From Candidatus Avimuribaculum pullicola (GTDB taxonomy: Bacteria; Bacteroidota; Bacteroidia; Bacteroidales; Muribaculaceae), in assembly GCA_018716295.1 (NCBI GenBank), contig DVKC01000037.1, positions 1 through 64,000 of the forward strand: a DNA stretch of 64,000 nucleotides. Direction: 5' to 3'. Below the pieces are notes generated by a model. That model had not been told where the DNA came from. It did not search any database and saw only the letters and a list, made by a program, of their open reading frames with translations. The position numbers and the translations under genes are program-made. Shown here piece by piece: positions 1 to 8,673 of the stretch; positions within the stretch are counted from its first letter, which is position 1, and the number at the start of each line of letters is the position of its first letter.

Positions 1-151
1 AATGAACATTTGTTCGGCCCTCACCGCATATTGTTTCTTCGACAACAAGCCTGAAGCCCTGCCCGTCCATATCGAAAACACTCCCCAATTAGTCCTTTTT
101 TAACCCAAGCTTATCCCGAACTCACGTAATAATATAGACAATTCCATCACT

Positions 152-2020
152 GTGCGGAATGATGCGAAAGTGCAAATTCTCGTGAACGGCGACCAAGTGT
201 CCACAGGGTACGTCAATGCCCTTTCACTCGACCGCATCGACAAGGTAGAGGTGATATATGCGCCTTCGGCAAGGTTCTCAATGGCTGGTTATAAATATGT
301 AATCGACATAAAATTGAAGCCCGAATACCTCGGTCATGACATTTATGTGGGCAACTTCACCATGATTTCGGCTGGCAACAACAATGGCGACGATGTGGTG
401 GCCAACGAGCAGCCGCAAGCCATGTATATGTATTCGGGCGACAAGGTGGATTTTAATGTTGGCTACGCTTTCGGCGAAATCAACTGGCATTATCCGCTTT
501 CATACACCAAGTCTTACCAGGGCATCAATGAATTTTTCACTGATGAATACAACGAGAAAAATCCCAACGACCACAATAGCAACAGGACGCATGCTGTATT
601 TACAGGCCTCGACTGGCACATAAAATCAGGACATACGCTGTCGGTTCGTGCAATGTATGAAAATACCGATATTGGTCGTCGTTTGGAAAACAGCATTCAC
701 ACTATTGATGCCATGAGAACGGAACGGTTGCAGAGTGAGGCGACTGTCGATAGGCAGCAAGCCGACAATGTTACAGGGGCATTGATTTACCGTGGCAAAT
801 TCAAGGAGAAATGGGATGTGTATGCTTCGTTGGGATATAACCGCCTTAATGCCGATGTCACCAACAGCTATACGTTGCATGGTAGCTATGCAAGCGAATA
901 CTTGTACCGCAATACCCGCGACTACCTGAGTGGCAATTTCGACCTCACATATACTATTAATGATGCAATGTGGTTGAATGCTGGTTACATAGGCACATGG
1001 AATAGGTATGATTCGCATCTTGCTGGCAACGATATGCTTGTATCACGAAGCACCGACAGCCGCCACAATGCTTATGTGTATTACGATTATATGCCACGCC
1101 AAAATATGATGTTGCACATCGGCAGTGGCGTTGAATACATACACCGCACCGACTTGTCGGGCATTGATAAAAGTTATTGGAACTGGCTTCCGCAAGTGAC
1201 ATTTACCTACATGCCGACCGAAAAAGTGCAATTAATAGCCGACTACAAGACCCAAATGGGGTATCCATTGCAGTACCAGTTGTTAACATCGGGCTATGAC
1301 ATCGACAGCTTGATGCGCTATGAGGGTAATCCGTTGCTCGCCCCGTCGCGGACGCATTCGGTATCGTTGTCGGCGAGTGTGGACAATTCGTTTTATGCCG
1401 CATTGGAGTATAACACAACGCACGATTTCATGACCGAGTGGTACACCACAGTTAGCACGGGTAAATTTCTTTCCACTTTTGCTAATGCCCGCTACCATAG
1501 CATCAAGGCAATTGTCGGTTATGACTGGAAAATATCGAAATATGTGATTTGGAGCAATACCGTGCAAGTGAACTTCGACAAAATCAAGTTAGGGAACTTG
1601 GTGAACGATTATACCAATTTCAATATGGTGAGCCAACTGCGCTACTGGCTTGCCCCGTGGAAGATGCAATTCTCGGGAGAATATTGCCGAAACATGATGC
1701 GCGTGCCGCAGCTTCAAGGCTGGAGCGACTATGGTCAAGATATGTGGCAATTAATGGCGCAAAAAGCATTTTTAAACAATCGATTGTCGGTGTCGCTCAT
1801 TTATGTGCCACCGTTGCATCTGGGGGTGCGCACCCACCAACGCAGCTGTGTGGAAACGCCATTCTACCACACGGTTCAGAACCTTAACCTCAAAACCTAC
1901 GACAACATGCTGCTCGTGCGACTGCAATTCCGTTTCAATACAGGTAAATTCCGTCAAGGTGCTTTGCGCGACAATTTCAATGTCACCAAAGAACAAAAGA
2001 AAGACCGCGGCCTGATGTAA
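152..2020 (+). CDS. TonB-dependent receptor-like outer membrane beta-barrel protein, lacking the N-terminal region (5'-truncated)
   Basis: Plug-like segment VQILVNGDQVS...IDKVEVIYAPSARFSMAGYKYVIDIKLK followed by a long beta-barrel-like region. The reading frame has a TAA at 101-103 and the ORF starts at GTG 152. Confidence 0.75.
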   Translation: MRNDAKVQILVNGDQVSTGYVNALSLDRIDKVEVIYAPSARFSMAGYKYVIDIKLKPEYLGHDIYVGNFTMISAGNNNGDDVVANEQPQAMYMYSGDKVDFNVGYAFGEINWHYPLSYTKSYQGINEFFTDEYNEKNPNDHNSNRTHAVFTGLDWHIKSGHTLSVRAMYENTDIGRRLENSIHTIDAMRTERLQSEATVDRQQADNVTGALIYRGKFKEKWDVYASLGYNRLNADVTNSYTLHGSYASEYLYRNTRDYLSGNFDLTYTINDAMWLNAGYIGTWNRYDSHLAGNDMLVSRSTDSRHNAYVYYDYMPRQNMMLHIGSGVEYIHRTDLSGIDKSYWNWLPQVTFTYMPTEKVQLIADYKTQMGYPLQYQLLTSGYDIDSLMRYEGNPLLAPSRTHSVSLSASVDNSFYAALEYNTTHDFMTEWYTTVSTGKFLSTFANARYHSIKAIVGYDWKISKYVIWSNTVQVNFDKIKLGNLVNDYTNFNMVSQLRYWLAPWKMQFSGEYCRNMMRVPQLQGWSDYGQDMWQLMAQKAFLNNRLSVSLIYVPPLHLGVRTHQRSCVETPFYHTVQNLNLKTYDNMLLVRLQFRFNTGKFRQGALRDNFNVTKEQKKDRGLM

Positions 2021-2058
2021 ATAGCTTCATGCAAAATGAAGCAAAAAAACAGGCACTT

Positions 2059-2090
2059 TTTGCTATAAATATAAAAAATTGGTATCTTTG
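2059..2090 (+). promoter_or_regulatory. Bacteroidetes-type promoter upstream of PPIase gene
   Basis: TTTG (2059-2062), 20 bp spacer, TATCTTTG (2083-2090), matching TTTG-N19/20-TAnnTTTG. Confidence 0.7.
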
Positions 2091-2178
2091 TGCGCTTTTT
2101 ATTGAGCATATTTTTGCCAGGCAGCACATTGCATGGCGCGTATTATAGTATAAAATAACAAAAAACATAATAACTTAA

Positions 2179-4236
2179 ATGGCAGCTTTAGAGAAAATTA
2201 GAAGCAAAGCAGTCCTGTTGGTAGTTTTCATCGGTGTGGCTCTTTTGGCCTTTATTTTGACCGACTTCCTTAACTCGGGCAGGGCTTTCTTTGGCGACGG
2301 TAACACCGTTGCCAAGGTGGGAGATACCAAAATCGATGCGCTGGACTTTCAGCGTCGTTATGAAACCATGAGCCAGCAAATGCAGTCGAGCCGCAGCCAA
2401 ATCGATGGCGCGATGCTGCAAAGCGAGGTGATGAACCAAATGATTCAAGAAATATTGCTCAATGATGAGCTTGATGCCTTGGATATCAATGTGAGCGATG
2501 TTGAAATCACTGAAGCTATCATTGGCAACAATGTTCGTCCCGAGGTGTTGCAATTTGTGCGCCAGAGTGGCATGGAATCGCCAGCTGAGATGCGCGACAT
2601 GATTTTCAACCCATCGAAATATGGTATCAGCGAAGCCGATGTAGCCGAAGCTCGTGCCGCTTGGTTGCAACTTGAGGAAAATGTCGAGAATAATATGAAG
2701 CTCGAAAAATTGCAAACACTTGTGATGGGCGCAATTCGTGCCAACGACCTCGACAAGAAAGAAATGGCGGCTGAAAATGCTGTTACAAACACTATACAAT
2801 TTGCTCGTGTCAACTATTCGACATTGAAGAATGACGATTATGAAGTGAGCGATAGCGAGATACAAGCCGAGTATAACAAGCGAAAGGAACTTTACAAGCT
2901 CCCCGAAGAGTTGCGAGTTGCACACATCATTGCTGTGGATATCACTCCATCTACTGCCGATTTGAATCAGGCTCAGTCGTTCATCAATGGCGTTTATACC
3001 AAACTCGTTTCGACCGAGGGCGTTGACGAGGTGCGCAATAATGCCGAACTTACAATCAATGAAAATACAGTGCGCTTGACCGACTTGCGTCAGAATGATG
3101 TACGCGACTTCGTTGCAAAGGCTGCTATCGGAGATGTCACTTCGCCAAAGTTCCAGTCGAATACCTACACAATGACCAAGTTGATTGGCAAAGAAATGGG
3201 CCTTGACTCGGTTAACGTGAGCATGATGAGCATTGCTGGCCCGAAGAATTTGCAAGACTCGGTTCTCAATCTGCTCAATGCTGGCACAGCATACGCCGAA
3301 ATCCAGAAGATACAAGGCACTCAAGGGCAAGAAAACTTTTGGCAGACTCTTATCGGTGCTCCCGACTCGACTATTGCCAAGTTCCGTGCTGCCGGTAAAG
3401 ACTACTTTGTACTTAACCAGTCGGAACAAGGTGCTATTTATGTTAAGATAAACGAGCTTAAGAAGCCGAAACAACTTTACGACGTAGCCCAAATTTCCTA
3501 TACTGTATATCCAAGCACAAAGACTACGCAAGACTTGCGCGATAGCTTGCAATCGTTTATCAACACCAACAACACTGCCGAGCTGTTTGAAAAGAATGCT
3601 GCCCGCGCTGGTTACAATGCCATGTCGGCTCGCGTGATTTCTTCATCGCCGCAAATCAACGGCATCGAAAGTTCGCGCGAGGTTGTAAGATGGCTCTTTG
3701 AGGTTGAGCCAGGAACTGTTTCGCCAATCTTTGACAAGCAGAACAAAGACAAGATGATGGTTGCTTCGCTCGACTATGTGTATAAAGAAGGCTATTTGCC
3801 AGCCAATGCGCCAGAGGTGAAGAATGAACTCACTGCAATCGTGCGCAATAGCAAGAAAGGCGATGCACTGATGGAAAAATTCCAGGGCAAGGCAAGCGAC
3901 ATAGCAGGATATGCCAAGGCAATGGATGTGACTGTTGACACAACGACAGTGACTTTCGGACAGAACTATATCGCAAAAATCGGTTCGCGCGAGGCTGATT
4001 TGACAGCAAGTGTTGCAGCAGCCGATAGCGGCAAAGTCATGGGCCCGCTTAAGGCCAATACATCGCTTGTGGTATATGAAGTAATAGGCCAGGACAAGGC
4101 AAAGCGTGAGCTTACCGACCTTGAAACCGAGCAGCAGTTTGCCCGCACTCGTGGCAACCAAATGGTGATGCAGCAAGCCATCAACATATTGCGCAACGCC
4201 ACCGATGTTGAAAACATGATGATAAGATTCTATTAA
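2179..4236 (+). CDS. peptidylprolyl isomerase, PpiD/SurA-N family membrane-anchored chaperone
   Basis: N-terminal MAALEKIRSKAVLLVVFIGVALLAFILTDF anchor and a SurA_N/PpiD-like body of 685 aa. Confidence 0.88.
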   Translation: MAALEKIRSKAVLLVVFIGVALLAFILTDFLNSGRAFFGDGNTVAKVGDTKIDALDFQRRYETMSQQMQSSRSQIDGAMLQSEVMNQMIQEILLNDELDALDINVSDVEITEAIIGNNVRPEVLQFVRQSGMESPAEMRDMIFNPSKYGISEADVAEARAAWLQLEENVENNMKLEKLQTLVMGAIRANDLDKKEMAAENAVTNTIQFARVNYSTLKNDDYEVSDSEIQAEYNKRKELYKLPEELRVAHIIAVDITPSTADLNQAQSFINGVYTKLVSTEGVDEVRNNAELTINENTVRLTDLRQNDVRDFVAKAAIGDVTSPKFQSNTYTMTKLIGKEMGLDSVNVSMMSIAGPKNLQDSVLNLLNAGTAYAEIQKIQGTQGQENFWQTLIGAPDSTIAKFRAAGKDYFVLNQSEQGAIYVKINELKKPKQLYDVAQISYTVYPSTKTTQDLRDSLQSFINTNNTAELFEKNAARAGYNAMSARVISSSPQINGIESSREVVRWLFEVEPGTVSPIFDKQNKDKMMVASLDYVYKEGYLPANAPEVKNELTAIVRNSKKGDALMEKFQGKASDIAGYAKAMDVTVDTTTVTFGQNYIAKIGSREADLTASVAAADSGKVMGPLKANTSLVVYEVIGQDKAKRELTDLETEQQFARTRGNQMVMQQAINILRNATDVENMMIRFY

Positions 4237-4260
4237 AATAACTAAACAACCTGTATAAAC

Positions 4261-4304
4261 AAGGGCAGCGGCATTAGAGTGGCACTGCCCTTGTTTGCAT
4301 TTTA
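4261..4304 (+). terminator. Rho-independent-like terminator after PPIase gene
   Basis: AAGGGCAGCG...CACTGCCCTT hairpin followed by a T-rich tract. Confidence 0.6.
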
Positions 4305-4343
4305 CAGCAAAAATTGTTAATTTTGAGCAATTTATTAAACGTC

Positions 4344-4781
4344 ATGAAAACAATCAACGAAATACAAGACGAAATCATCGAAGAGTTTGAAGGGCTTGCC
4401 GAATGGATGGATCGTTATAGCTACATAATCGACCTTGGCAACTCCCTTGAGCCGCTTGAAGAAAAGTACAAAACTCCAGAATACCTTATCGAGGGCTGCC
4501 AGAGCCGTGTGTGGATAACCGCCAGCGAAGACAGCGACGGTTTGATACACTTCCGTGCCGACAGTGATGCCATCATCGTGAAAGGTATTATATCACTGTT
4601 AATCTCGGTATTGTCGGGGCATACGGCACAAGAAATCTTGGACAGCGACCTTTATTTTATCAAAGAAGTCGGGTTGCAAGAGCATTTATCGCCCACGCGC
4701 AGCAACGGTCTGGTGGCAATGGTGAAGCAGATGCGTATGTATGCAATGGCGTTCCAAGCCAAGGATGGTGCAAATAAATAA
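4344..4781 (+). CDS. sufE: SufE family Fe-S cluster assembly protein
   Basis: EYLIEGCQSRVWI motif typical of SufE; start moved to ATG 4344. Confidence 0.88.
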   Translation: MKTINEIQDEIIEEFEGLAEWMDRYSYIIDLGNSLEPLEEKYKTPEYLIEGCQSRVWITASEDSDGLIHFRADSDAIIVKGIISLLISVLSGHTAQEILDSDLYFIKEVGLQEHLSPTRSNGLVAMVKQMRMYAMAFQAKDGANK

Positions 4782-4819
4782 AAAATAATATATAAACACA
4801 CACAACGCATTCATTAATT

Positions 4820-6379
4820 ATGTTCAATCAACCCAAAGGATTAATTCCAGCCGCCCTTTCCAACATGGGCGAGCGCTTTGGCTACTACATCATGAACGCC
4901 GTTTTGTCGCTGTTCTTGTGTTCGAAGTTTGGCCTTAGCGAAGAGATGGGCGGACTCATCTATTCATTTTTCTATGCCGGCATATACGTGCTCAGCTTGG
5001 TGGGCGGGTTTATTGCCGACCGTACACAAAATTACAAAGGGACTATCGCCAACGGTCTTGTGGTGATGTCGCTTGGATATGTTATCCTGTCTATTCCAAT
5101 TTTGTCAACCGACCAAAACATCAGCTGGCTGTTGCCGCTCACATGTTTTGCATTGTTCCTGATAGCATTTGGCAATGGCTTGTTCAAAGGTAACTTGCAG
5201 GCTATCGTAGGACAGATTTACGACAACTATGAAGCCGAGGAGGCAAAGAAAGGTGCCGAGGCACTGGCTGCCGCGCAAAAGAAACGCGACTCGGGTTTCC
5301 AGATTTTTTATGTATTTATTAATATCGGCGGGCTTGTGGCACCGTTTGTAGCACCGTTGTTGCGCAGCTGGTGGCTCAATGTCCACAATTTTGTTTATAA
5401 TGCCGACCTTCCGGCATTGTGCCACAAGTATCTTGATGGCGCAAGCACCATGGCTGCTACCGATCTCGCCAACCTTACCGATCTTGCCTCGAAGGCATCG
5501 GGAACGGCTGTTACCGACATGGCTGCATTCTGTACACAATATTTGGACGTATTCAACACAGGTATCCACTATTCGTTCATAGCATCGGTTGCTGCAATGC
5601 TCATATCGCTTGCCATCTTCCTTGCTACGAAGAAGATTTTCCCGACACCCGGAAAGAAGGCCGAGGCCGCCGTATCGGAGTATTCGACCGAAGAAAAGCT
5701 GGCTATGGCCAAGGAAATCAAGCAACGCATGTATGCACTGTTTGCAGTGCTTGGCATCGTGATTTTCTTCTGGTTCTCGTTCCACCAGAATGGTGTATCA
5801 CTTTCTTATTTTGCCCGCGATTTTGTTGATACATCGCTTATTCCGCCAGAGATATGGCAAGCTGTCAATCCATTTTTTGTGATTGTCCTCACGCCGATTA
5901 TAATGCTTTTCTTCGGCGCATTGTCGCGCAGAGGCAAGGAGATATCCACGCCGCGCAAGATTGCCTATGGTATGGCGATAGCCGGAATAGCCTATTTGTT
6001 CCTTGCCATATACTCGGCATTTATGGGTTATCCGTCGGCCAATGAGTTTACTGGTTTGTCGGAAGCCGAGAAAGTAAAGGCAGGATGGTGGGTGCTGATT
6101 GTCACTTATTTCTTCCTCACTGTGGCCGAATTGTTCATATCCCCGCTCGGGTTGTCGTTTGTTTCAAAAGTCGCTCCTAAGAATATGCTTGGATTGTGCC
6201 AGGGATTGTGGCTTGGGGCAACAGCCGTCGGCAACTTGTTGCTGTGGATTGGCCCGTTGATGTATAACGCATGGCCTATATGGCAATGCTGGAGTGTATT
6301 CTTTGTAGTGTGCATCATCTCTATGGGCGTGATGCTTGGCATGGTCAAGTGGCTCGAACGCATCGTGGCAGGGAAATAA
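4820..6379 (+). CDS. POT/PTR2-family peptide MFS transporter
   Basis: FNQPKGLIPAALSNMGERFGYYIMNAVLSLFL, multiple TM segments, 519 aa. Confidence 0.85.
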   Translation: MFNQPKGLIPAALSNMGERFGYYIMNAVLSLFLCSKFGLSEEMGGLIYSFFYAGIYVLSLVGGFIADRTQNYKGTIANGLVVMSLGYVILSIPILSTDQNISWLLPLTCFALFLIAFGNGLFKGNLQAIVGQIYDNYEAEEAKKGAEALAAAQKKRDSGFQIFYVFINIGGLVAPFVAPLLRSWWLNVHNFVYNADLPALCHKYLDGASTMAATDLANLTDLASKASGTAVTDMAAFCTQYLDVFNTGIHYSFIASVAAMLISLAIFLATKKIFPTPGKKAEAAVSEYSTEEKLAMAKEIKQRMYALFAVLGIVIFFWFSFHQNGVSLSYFARDFVDTSLIPPEIWQAVNPFFVIVLTPIIMLFFGALSRRGKEISTPRKIAYGMAIAGIAYLFLAIYSAFMGYPSANEFTGLSEAEKVKAGWWVLIVTYFFLTVAELFISPLGLSFVSKVAPKNMLGLCQGLWLGATAVGNLLLWIGPLMYNAWPIWQCWSVFFVVCIISMGVMLGMVKWLERIVAGK

Positions 6380-6399
6380 AGAAAGAGTCTTAACTTATC

Positions 6400-6440
6400 G
6401 AGGGGAGGCGGAGATATTGCCACCTCCCCTCATTCTGTTT
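6400..6440 (+). terminator. Hairpin terminator after POT transporter gene
   Basis: GAGGGGAGG...CCTCCCCTC stem followed by a T-rich run. Confidence 0.6.
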
Positions 6441-6445
6441 TATAT

Positions 6446-7627
6446 ATGTCAACCAACATTATTAGCGATGGCCGCATACAGGCGGTCGATGCGCTGCGCG
6501 GATTTGCCGTGATGGGCATCATACTGCTACACAATATAGAGCATTTCAACTTCTATTCGTTCCCCGAAACCACAGGGGCATTGCAGGCTCTCGACAGCAC
6601 TATCTGGGATTTCTTGTTTTTCACATTCTCGGGCAAGGCATACGCCATATTTGCGTTGTTATTTGGCTTCACATTCTACTTGCAAAGCCGCAGCAGCGAA
6701 CGCCGTGGAGAGGATTTCAAGAACCGTTATATGTGGCGTCTGGTGCTGCTGCTTTTGTTCGGATTTATAAATGCATCGTTTTTCCCCGGTGAAATATTGG
6801 TGCTGTATGCCATTTTGGGCTTTGTGCTTGTGCCAGTAAGGCATGTGAGCAACAAGGCATTGTTCATAACCCTGGCCATACTCATGCTCCAGCCAGTGGA
6901 ATGGGGCAAGGTGGTGTATGCCGCACTCAATCCTGCGGCCAATCCCGAGCAGACGATTTATTCGCTCGTTGATGTATATCCCCAACTTGGCGGCAGCGAT
7001 TTCATCGAGATGGTGAAAGTGAACTTTGTCACTGGGCAGCTTGCCAGCCTCAATTGGGCATGGTGCTATGGCCGGGTGTTCCAGACGTGCGCACTGTTTA
7101 TGCTCGGGCTGTTGCTTGGGCGCAAAGGGCTGTTTTCGTCGGCCGACGATGAGGCTTTGGCACGTTCGCGCCGTTTCTGGACGCGAGTGGTGTGCCTTGC
7201 CCTGCCATCGGCATTGCTGATGTATTTTGCCAAACAATTCATATACACGCAGATTCCCAATCCATTCATGCTCGCATCGGTCGAAACTGTCCTAAACTCG
7301 TGGTACAATCTTGCATTTATGCTTGCCATGACGGGGGCGTTCTTGTTGCTCTTTTGGACTTTCAATGGTGCCGTGCTGCGCATTCTTGCCCCATACGGGC
7401 GCATGAGCCTCACCGACTATATCACGCAATCGATTATTGGCAGTTTCCTGTATTATGGCTACGGACTGGCATTGCACACGGTGTGCAGCCATACCTATAG
7501 TTTCCTTGTCGGCGTGGCTATGCTGGCGGCACAAATGATATTTGCGCACTGGTGGTTCAGGCACTTCCGCCGAGGCCCGCTTGAAACCATTTGGCACCGC
7601 CTCACGTGGATTGGAGCGAAACGTTAA
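6446..7627 (+). CDS. DUF418 domain-containing membrane protein
   Basis: RIQAVDALRGFAVMGIILLHNIEHF N-terminus and C-terminal TM region typical of DUF418. Confidence 0.85.
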   Translation: MSTNIISDGRIQAVDALRGFAVMGIILLHNIEHFNFYSFPETTGALQALDSTIWDFLFFTFSGKAYAIFALLFGFTFYLQSRSSERRGEDFKNRYMWRLVLLLLFGFINASFFPGEILVLYAILGFVLVPVRHVSNKALFITLAILMLQPVEWGKVVYAALNPAANPEQTIYSLVDVYPQLGGSDFIEMVKVNFVTGQLASLNWAWCYGRVFQTCALFMLGLLLGRKGLFSSADDEALARSRRFWTRVVCLALPSALLMYFAKQFIYTQIPNPFMLASVETVLNSWYNLAFMLAMTGAFLLLFWTFNGAVLRILAPYGRMSLTDYITQSIIGSFLYYGYGLALHTVCSHTYSFLVGVAMLAAQMIFAHWWFRHFRRGPLETIWHRLTWIGAKR

Positions 7628-7716
7628 ATGCACCGCAAAGTGCCTTTTCGGCTTATTGACGTGAAACTTCGGTGGTTTTTATATAAATTTGCACCAACTT
7701 TTAAACAACATAAATT

Positions 7717-8538
7717 ATGTCAACTTATACAGCTGAAGATAAACGCAAAGTCACCACGCACCGCCTCATCGAGATGAAGCAGCGCGGCGAAAAGATTTCG
7801 ATGCTCACGGCATACGACTATTCGATGGCCAAGCTCATCGACGAGGCAGGAATGGACGTGATACTCGTGGGCGACTCGGCCTCGAATGTCATGGCCGGCA
7901 ATATCACAACGTTGCCAATGACGCTCGACCAGATGATTTATCACGGCAAGTCGGTGGTGAAGGCTGTCAACCGTGCCTTGGTGGTGGTGGATATGCCTTT
8001 CGGCACGTATCAGGGCAATCCGTTGGAGGCATTGTCGTCGGCAGTGAGAATCATGAAGGAAACTCATGCCGACTGCGTGAAAATCGAGGGTGGCGTGGAA
8101 ATTCGCGATTCGATTGAGAAGATACTGTGTGCCGGTATTCCCGTAATGGGGCATTTGGGGCTTACGCCGCAGTCGATTAATAAGTTTGGCACTTATGCAG
8201 TGCGTGCTCGTGAGAAAGCCGAGGCCGACAAGCTTATCAGCGATGCCCGTATGTTGCAAGAAGTGGGCTGCTTTGCTCTCGTGCTTGAGAAAATTCCCGC
8301 CGTGCTGGCCAAGCAAGTAGCCGATGAACTGGAAATTCCGGTAATCGGCATTGGTGCTGGCGGAGGCGTTGACGGCCAAGTGCTGGTAATGCACGACATG
8401 TTGGGCATTAACATGGGATTTTCACCGCGCTTCTTGCGCCGTTATGCATCGATTGGCTCTACGATAATCGAAGCTGTGGGCAACTATATCAATGATGTCA
8501 AGAGTGGAGATTTCCCCAACGAGAAGGAACAGTATTGA
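7717..8538 (+). CDS. panB: 3-methyl-2-oxobutanoate hydroxymethyltransferase
   Basis: [33 protein letters not shown] and [16 protein letters not shown] motifs, 273 aa. Confidence 0.95.
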   Translation: MSTYTAEDKRKVTTHRLIEMKQRGEKISMLTAYDYSMAKLIDEAGMDVILVGDSASNVMAGNITTLPMTLDQMIYHGKSVVKAVNRALVVVDMPFGTYQGNPLEALSSAVRIMKETHADCVKIEGGVEIRDSIEKILCAGIPVMGHLGLTPQSINKFGTYAVRAREKAEADKLISDARMLQEVGCFALVLEKIPAVLAKQVADELEIPVIGIGAGGGVDGQVLVMHDMLGINMGFSPRFLRRYASIGSTIIEAVGNYINDVKSGDFPNEKEQY

Positions 8539-8584
8539 TAAAACGTTCGTGGGATAAATCACGACAAAAAAATGTATTTATGTT

Positions 8585-8631
8585 ATTGCGCAAACTGCCA
8601 CGGCAATGTATGGCGGTTTGCGCAATCTTTT
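8585..8631 (+). terminator. Hairpin terminator after panB
   Basis: 15-bp stem ATTGCGCAAACTGCC/GGCGGTTTGCGCAAT (one G-T pair) then CTTTT. Confidence 0.7.
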
Positions 8632-8673
8632 AATTATTCGTAACTTTACGGCGCACATATTACGATAAATTTC

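Noticed and set aside
2188-3552. 454-aa minus-strand ORF
   Set aside because: Entirely antisense to the well-supported PpiD-like gene; sequence is not recognisable and reflects codon bias of the sense gene.
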